Source: Coix lacryma-jobi var. lacryma-jobi (lineage: Eukaryota; Streptophyta; Magnoliopsida; Poales; Poaceae). From it: DNA of 64,000 nt. Numbering within the stretch: position 1 is the first letter of the stretch; the number at the start of each line of letters is the position of its first letter. Under the pieces are notes generated by a model. It did no database searches and was not told the DNA's origin. It saw nothing but the letters and a program-made list of their open reading frames with translations. The position numbers and the translations under genes are program-made. The stretch is taken from positions 169,104,302 through 169,168,301 of the forward strand of contig CM019823.1 in NCBI GenBank assembly GCA_009763385.1. The letters run 5' to 3'. Positions 57,665 through 64,000 of the stretch are shown here, piece after piece.

Positions 57665-59768
57665 AAAGCTAGTAAAATTGTCTACAACTTTGCTATTAAC
57701 ATCCAGAGCTAATTCACAAGCTAACAAGGACAAAACACACAAGAAGCAGGTATGCACAAACAGGGACAGAAAACTGACAATAAGTTTAGAGATGCATAAC
57801 TGAGGTTCTACACATCCAACAAATATGGTTCTTACTTTCTAAAAATATAATAAAGTTCTCTATAACTTTCTTATTATCATACAAAGTTAATTCAATAACT
57901 AAGGAAGTCAATTATACCAAGAATGCAACTATGTCCAGACTTGGACAGATTTAGTCATCTTACTTTAAATAGCTATAACTCAAGCTTTATATGTCCAATA
58001 AAGAAGTTCTTAGACTTTATAGAAAACTTGACAAACTTACTATCACTTATTATAAACATCTATAGGTAATTCAACACTTATCTAAATCAAACAACATAAA
58101 CAAGAAAATTGTCCAGACTTAGATAGATTTAGACATTTAACTTTATACATTTGGAACTAGAGTTCTAGACCATCAAAAAGTATGATCTAAGACATTTTAA
58201 AAAGCTTAAGGGAAACAATACAACTCTCTTATTATCACCAAAGAATGATTCAAATACTATCTAAGTCAAACAAGTCAATCATTCAGATCTGTTCAGAGAG
58301 CAAACAAAACGTGACAGCAGACTTGTAAAAGCTATAACTTTCAAACCACTTGGCATAAAATCATGAAATTTTAGGACAAATAACATGAGAAAGTTATATA
58401 CAACTTTTGTACTATACATATGTACATAAAACATGATTTACATCACAAAGTTACTACCACAACAGAAACTGCTCCTGCAGCCATTTCAGAAGATAAGTAA
58501 ATCAACTCATCAATTGTTTGATTAACATGAGAGCACACAAATACTCTAAATACAAGGATCAAATTCACCTTTAAACCTGTGAGGGAGCCCTCATCTCAAA
58601 CACTAAGAATTTAGTTTGTTAAATCAAGAGCTAAGTAACAATATTAATCCAACAAGAGTAAACTAAAGCAATCAAGTCATTCAACCATTTTAGCAAATCT
58701 AGGCATACACTCAACAACTGAGTAATTAAATCATAACTAGAGCTACATAACTCCAAATGACATGCAACAAGACATTCTGTAAAGCTGATAAAATTATCTT
58801 CATTTCATTTTTAATTATCACAACATGATTCACAAGTTAAAAGGGTCAACCACACACATTTACAAAATCTAATCTAGGCATAACAGAGAGCAACTATTTC
58901 TAAACCCCAATATTAAACAGTTGTAACTCCTAAACTACTAGCTGAATGCTACCAAATTTCAACAAAACCTACAATATCTTATGCAACTTATTTTATACAA
59001 ACTTTAAATTATCAAATACCTAATCAACCTAATCTACGCAATAACAACAACATCCAAAATTGACTGATTCCGATAATTTGGAACAGCTAGCAACCAATCT
59101 AGCTTAACAGATTATTTAACATATTAGAAAGCATGATACAAGCTACAATTGCCCCTAAATATAATGGGCAATCATAATTTAGCTAGGTGACTCGCCACCC
59201 ATTCAATGGACCTAATTAGGACATGCACAAATTAAATTAAACGTCTACAACTCTAAAAACTGGAAAACATACACAATTGTAGAAAGCAAAACAAGTTAAG
59301 AAACTAACTGTAATGACCAAGTCCAACCAACGTAAGCATGACATGACAAGAAAAATGGTCATGGTTAAACAACACAATGTGACAACACAACAAACAATTG
59401 AAGGAGGAAATGGACATCAAGGAATGCTTTGCCATGGAGAAGAGGAGGAGGGCAGGCTGCTCCATGGAGAGGAGGGCAGCTGGTCATGGTAAGGGGTTGG
59501 GGCTAATGGAAGGGGGATAGAGGGAAAGAGCAGGGCTGTTGCTGCACTGCCATGGGAACGAAAGGAGGGAAGGGGAGGAAGGGAGGACAAAAGGGCAGCT
59601 ACTGCCATTGGGAGGAAAAGAGGGAGCAGCGGCCATGGGGCTTCTTGCATCAACCATGGAGAGGAAGAGAGAAGGAAAGAGGAAGGGAAGGGGAGAGTAG
59701 CAGGGGAGGCGCTCCTGCTGCTCAAGGTTCATCCATGGGAGGGGGGGAGGAGAGGGAGCTTCTTACAC
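57665..59768 (-). mobile_element. Long-LTR-like sequence H, right part
   Basis: AT-rich DNA continuing H after element C. It has many short phrases of the type 'acaactttcttattatca', which resemble the AT-rich parts of F. A TGTCATGTCATGCTTACG block (minus strand, near 59330-59350) resembles the beginning of F. A polypyrimidine-rich segment (59420-59760, minus strand) follows. The right border is uncertain; CTTCTTACA at 59760-59768 is one candidate, but I found no matching duplication. Confidence 0.45.
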
Positions 59769-62731
59769 ATTGAACGAACCATTTTGATGCTAGCTAGGCT
59801 CATGTAAAGGTGTCTCGACTGGTTTTTATTTTAATTTTATGTTTGCAATATTAGCATTTGGGTGATGCCATTCCACTAGTTTATTGCCAACAAAATATCA
59901 AAAAAAAGATAGTGAAGTATTCTGCACCACTGAACTTGCCAAGAAGTATGAACCCCTAGACTCGAAACCAAACATCTACATGCCCCAGTTTTTTAAAAAA
60001 GACAAATAAATCCCATGTGACATCCCGAACTGGGTTTCAAGTTGGTTTTTCAAAAACATGACAACATAAACCCTATATCTCTCAAAACCAAGAAAATTAC
60101 CCTCCTCATAAGCTTAAAGTGGTTTCCAATGTGATTTTGTTGATATGACATGCAAGTCCCATGTGTTAGAATCCTTGCCTTTGTGTTTCTCAATGCAAGC
60201 TACATTTCCTTCTCTCCATGTATGAATCCCCTCTCTATGTCTCCTCATCAAGAGTCGACCCACTCGTCCTTCTTGTCCTTCCACATTCCTCTCACCGAGA
60301 TCTTCGCTATCCTAACGTCACATTGTCGTCATCACGAAAGCGGGCAAAGATGATGACATGGAGGCTAGAGTGGCAAGGGGAAGACATTATTATAATATGG
60401 TCAATGACACATGATAATGCTCGCCATGGCCCTCAATTTTTTTTAGCTCAACAACAACATTACAAGGTCATGGCAGTGGAAACTAGGGAGAAAGGGAGAA
60501 TGAGGGAGATCATTGGTGGGTTCTGCTAGCAGTGATACAAATATGAGCTGGAGGGATCCAAGGATGCAAAGAGATGAGAGGATGATACATGTGGGACCCG
60601 CATGCTATAATAGCAAAACTACATTATAAACAACTTTCAAACTAACACAAGTGTGGAAATTTATTCAATTTTTAGAGTCAAGAGGTTGAAGGATGTAGTC
60701 CCATATCCTTTGATGTTTGTTAAGTTTTGATGAAGCATTTGTTAAGGACAAATAGGAGTTGAGAAGATAAGGAGATATAAGTTGATGATTAATAATGAAG
60801 ATCAGAAGGGATGAGCACGATGAGTTAGTGATCAACCATGAAATGGAAAGTTCAAAATGGCAATCAAAAATAAAGGGAAGACAATGAATTCACAAAGTAC
60901 AAAGTTGTATGGCAAGGTTGTCAAGGATAAATGAGGCTCAACTATGTTGGACCATGCAATGGTGAAGTTAAAGAAAAACACTTGGCTCCGAAGAACCAAA
61001 TGTTGCAGTGAAGTCGACGAGTAAAGGGTTAATGTGATGGAGCATAAGAGGCCATATGGGGCTACGAGTGATCTGAATCAATTACATGAAGAATCCTAGA
61101 AGAAATGGAGTAAAAGAAAATGGTGGACCTCATGTGTTGAAGGACATTAAATGGCTTGGGGTAACAAAGCTGAAGGGTTATCATAAGTTGACAAAAGGTC
61201 AAATGACCCGGTGAGAAAATCATGTACATGGGAGAAACCTTAGAGGCATTGTAAAACAGACTTGGAGAGGCTTTGTAAAGGCCTTGTAGTGCGATCCCGC
61301 TATATAAAATTCTCATACTTCTTCGACTCGAATAACAAAAGAAAGATTTTTTTTGTAAATTAAAATTAAGGTCTTTGCTTTTACTTATAGCATTCTTTCT
61401 TTTCTTTTAGGTAAAAGAAAGAACTAAATATAAAAAATAAGAAAAGTACGATTTTTTCGAATCCATTCTATCCAACGAACAATTCTTGACTTAACCTTAC
61501 ACCTTGGCAGTGTTTAGCGTGACGGGGAAATGCACGACTCGTGGGTAAAGATGTGCAACCTCGGCATAGTGTAAAACTGATATATTAGTCGTGCTCATGG
61601 TCATGAGCGGGCTTGGACTTCTTCGAGATTAGTTGGTTACGGTACTAGTTCGAGTCTGGTTGCATGATGGACTTCAGATGTGGGTTTGCTTGATGGACTC
61701 CAAGTGTTGGTTGCTTGGTGGATTCCAAGTGTCGGTTGCTCGGTAGATCTCCGAGTGTGGTTTTGCTCGGTGGATTCCGAGTGTTGGTTCCGGTTAAGGA
61801 GAAGGTAGTTAAACCTAGTAAATAGGTGCACAAGAAAATAGGAATTTATACGATGTGTCGTTGTAGGTGCTCGTGTCAAACAGAGTTAGCCTATCTCTTT
61901 GATACTAACCCCAAGTCACATTATTTTCTACACTTGTGGAGTACATTTCGATGTACCCATCCTTCGTCTTTGTCCCCCTGCTACCCCCCCCAGACGCTGG
62001 AGTCCACGACGAGGGGCTGGACTATCCAGAAGACGGTGGCTTTGACCGAGACGAGTTGTACTAGGCTGGTGCTACCCCTGGTCGACCTTTCTGTGAAGTT
62101 GGCGTCTAGTTTCTGCGCGTCTTCATGAGAGTCTTTATACTTTTCTTTTGGACCCGAGGGTCATTTTTGTAATAATGTTTGATTATGTAATACAATGTTG
62201 ATTTTGATACTAATATGATGTCGATTATGTATGAAAATTGATCCTGACGTACATATATTGTGCACTTGATTTTATCCTTAAAATCGGAATGCGATAAAAA
62301 TCATGTATAATACATGAATGGACCCTTACCTTCTTATCACGCCAAAAAGCTTATTTGAGTCCTATCATTAAGATGAAATTGCCCACGATAAGGAGGTGTT
62401 TCTTTTTTTATCTTCATGAGCCCCGACTTTCGAATATATAAACTCTCTATTATTAGCCCCCTTCTCTTTTGATATTTGGGCTTATATATATTCTCTTTAA
62501 AATGTTCATGTTCATTTTAAAAAAATAGTTTAAAGATTTACCTTTTCAGAAGGCATTGAGTTTTTGATATATAAATTCTTTAGGCTTATTCCACCATGAT
62601 GACAGATGGCATATGATGCTCCAATGATCTAACATGTATTTTTTTAATGTTCATACTTTTGAAATTTCTTTAGAGTTCCCCTAGGGAATTTTTAAATATA
62701 AGAGAATATGAACAATTGGAAGTGACCTTTG
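59769..62731. other. Unclassified non-coding DNA
   Basis: No genes were found. Possible plastid-like AT-rich DNA lies at about 61316-61500 and a 26-base minisatellite at 61658-61790. 61800-62250 has LTR-like character (GACGAGGGGCTGGACTATCC; GGACCCGAGGGTCATTTTTG) without definable ends. Open frames here are short and resemble nothing. Confidence 0.4.
61658..61790 (+). repeat. Short minisatellite, five units of about 26 bp
   Basis: The repeated form is GGTTGCTTGGTGGATTCCAA + GTGTTG, with variants (GCATGATGGACTTCAGATG, GCTCGGTAGATCTCCGAGTG). Confidence 0.75.
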
Positions 62732-62932
62732 AGGTTGTTTGGATCCCATGATTAAATTTAACCCATCAATAGATAATAATAGACTAAACATGGAGTAATC
62801 ATGGGCTAATAAGAGCTAATGAGGACTCCTAACCAACAATAGTCCGATTAGTTCATATTAGCCCATGATTAGCTGTCCTATTTGTGGTATATAAAATCCA
62901 GGACTAATATTAGTCATGGGACCAAACACACC
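62732..62932. mobile_element. Short MITE, probably hAT or Harbinger type
   Basis: The inverted ends AGGTTGTTTGGATCCCATGA and the inverse of AGGTGTGTTTGGTCCCATGA enclose about 200 bp with further internal inverted phrases (GATTAGCCCATGATTAGC type). The TSD is unclear because of T-rich flanks. Confidence 0.7.
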
Positions 62933-63175
62933 TTTTTTTGCGGATACACCAAACACACAATTTTTAACACTTTTGAGATAATATGTAACACATTTGAAAT
63001 GATTGGTCCCGTATATGCAGCTTTCAAACTATGACTGAAGATGGATTTGGCAGCAGAAGACATATCTTGGGTTTGGATAGATTAGATGCCTGGCGCAAGG
63101 GCCATCAAATCTTGGTACTGCCCATAATAACCACCTTTATGATGTAGCGTAACATATTCAGGTGACGATGAATCA

Positions 63176-63405
63176 TACTCTATCGGTCCCTAAAAAAACT
63201 ATTTTCGCTTTTTAAAAAGTCAACATCTTTAACTTTAATTTATAGTACATAATTAATATCATTGGAGAGATCTTTAATATACTTTCATAATAAACTATTT
63301 TAAGATACAATTATTACACATATTTTTTCTACAAATCTAATTAAAATTAGAAAAGTTTGACTAGCACATATCCTATGACAACTCTTTTTTGGGACAGATG
63401 GAGTA
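63176..63405. mobile_element. Stowaway-like MITE
   Basis: TACTCTATCGGTCCCTAAAA on the left and the inverse of TACTCCATCTGTCCCAAAAA on the right, with TA at both edges. AT-rich interior. Confidence 0.75.
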
Positions 63406-63408
63406 GAG

Positions 63409-63491
63409 TACTCTCTCTGTTTCTAAATAATTGCCGTTTTCGCTTTCTGAGAAATATCTTTGATTAAATATATATTAAAAATATTAGTATT
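63409..63491. mobile_element. Left arm of a Stowaway MITE cut by a CACTA element
   Basis: TACTCTCTCTGTTTCTAAAT followed by a typical Stowaway interior, ended by the CACTA terminus at 63492. The right arm would lie beyond the window. Confidence 0.65.
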
Positions 63492-64000
63492 CACTACAGC
63501 AGAATCAGACTTTGCCGAGTGCTGGCAGCACTCGGTAAAGAGCATTTGTGCACTCGCTCGGCGAAGGCTTCGCCGAGTGCCGCACTCGGCAAAGAGCACT
63601 AGACAAAGAAAATATCGGCAAAGGGCTCTTTGCCGAGTGCCAAATATCGGGCACTCGGCGAAGGCCATATTTGGCACTCGGCACTCGGCAAAGGAAAAAC
63701 AAAAAAAAAATCCAAAAAATAGAGAAAAACATTTATTAAATCGGGGGAAGGGCCCACTGGGCAGCGCCCACCCGTTTCCCTTGAAATCGCAAGTCCTAGT
63801 ATTTTTCACGCAATTTTCTCTCACACAGTCATCAGGATTTGAACTCACGACCTCTCATTCGCGCGGAGCCTCCTCTACCACTCCACTACACATACACGTT
63901 TCATCTTCGTTTCGGTTACCTATATATTATACTAAACCGAGTGCAACTTGCTTCTTTGAGGCCCTAAATGAATTCAAATCAAAAGTGGTCAACTACAAAG
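63492..64000. mobile_element. CACTA element, left part (continues past the window)
   Basis: It begins CACTACAGCAGAATCAGAC, followed by repeated TTTGCCGAGTGC / GCACTCGGCAAAG subterminal motifs (63513-63690) in both orientations, a grass CACTA family. From about 63820 it carries a tRNA-like sequence and then GAATTCAAATCAAAAGTGG + TCAACTACAAAG, homologous to the interior of the CACTA element at 1847 (2262-2293). Confidence 0.88.
63826..63896 (-). other. tRNA-like sequence inside the third CACTA element
   Basis: On the minus strand: TAGTGGAGTGGTAGAGGAGG, then GAGAGGTCGTGAGTTCAAATCC, a degenerate B-box (plus 63836-63846). It is homologous to the tRNA-like stretch at 2113-2180. Confidence 0.5.

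Noticed and set aside
59417..59773. Coding frames of 70-100 codons on both strands
   Set aside because: Low-complexity purine/pyrimidine-biased DNA (GGAGGGAGGAAGG type); no protein family.

Overview
This window is nuclear DNA from a grass. Evidence: Stowaway MITEs with CTCCCTCCGT-type ends, CACTA elements of grass type, very large Tat-lineage Ty3/gypsy retrotransposons nested in one another, and two ordinary plant gene pieces. A panicoid grass is likely, but that is inference. There are only two host genes. One is the last exon of a BEL1-like (TALE) homeodomain gene (3377-3898, +). The other is a small two-exon gene for a 76-aa predicted membrane protein (9252-10889, -) that no single open frame shows.

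Layout. 1-11342 is the gene-bearing segment, with small DNA transposons: a CACTA element inside a Stowaway MITE, a CACTA MITE carrying a tRNA-like sequence, and two more Stowaways. 11343-59768 is one nested stack of retroelements. An old long-LTR sequence (here H; 11343-13262 and 57665-about 59768) was split by element C (13263-57664, minus strand, TSD AAAGC). C was hit by D (15777-22061, plus, TSD ATTAG) in an intron of its antisense gene, and by solo LTR E (23449-50901, TSD CTTCT) in its integrase. E was split by element A (23544-49676, plus, TSD AATAT). A was hit by a long solo LTR F (32049-36260, TSD CTCTC) and by B (40562-47430, minus, TSD TACGG). All six target-site duplications can be read directly. 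Without its inserts C is about 10.65 kb and A about 15.04 kb. 59769-64000 holds unclassified AT-rich DNA, a short minisatellite, three MITEs and the start of a third CACTA element.

How the parts relate. A and C are coding Tat-type elements. Each has gag-pol on the sense strand and a second, intron-containing ORF on the opposite strand between integrase and the 3' LTR. In A both strands are decayed. In C the sense frame is broken and its protease region is missing, yet the antisense ORF still splices to an uninterrupted 224-aa frame. D codes for nothing but shares C's primer-binding site and LTR ends, so it looks like a non-autonomous partner. B is a deletion derivative of A's family. The most unusual signal is in the transcribed leaders of D and C. 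D has six stem-loops whose stems differ in sequence but whose loops share one 17-nt motif; C has three such stem-loops with a different shared loop.
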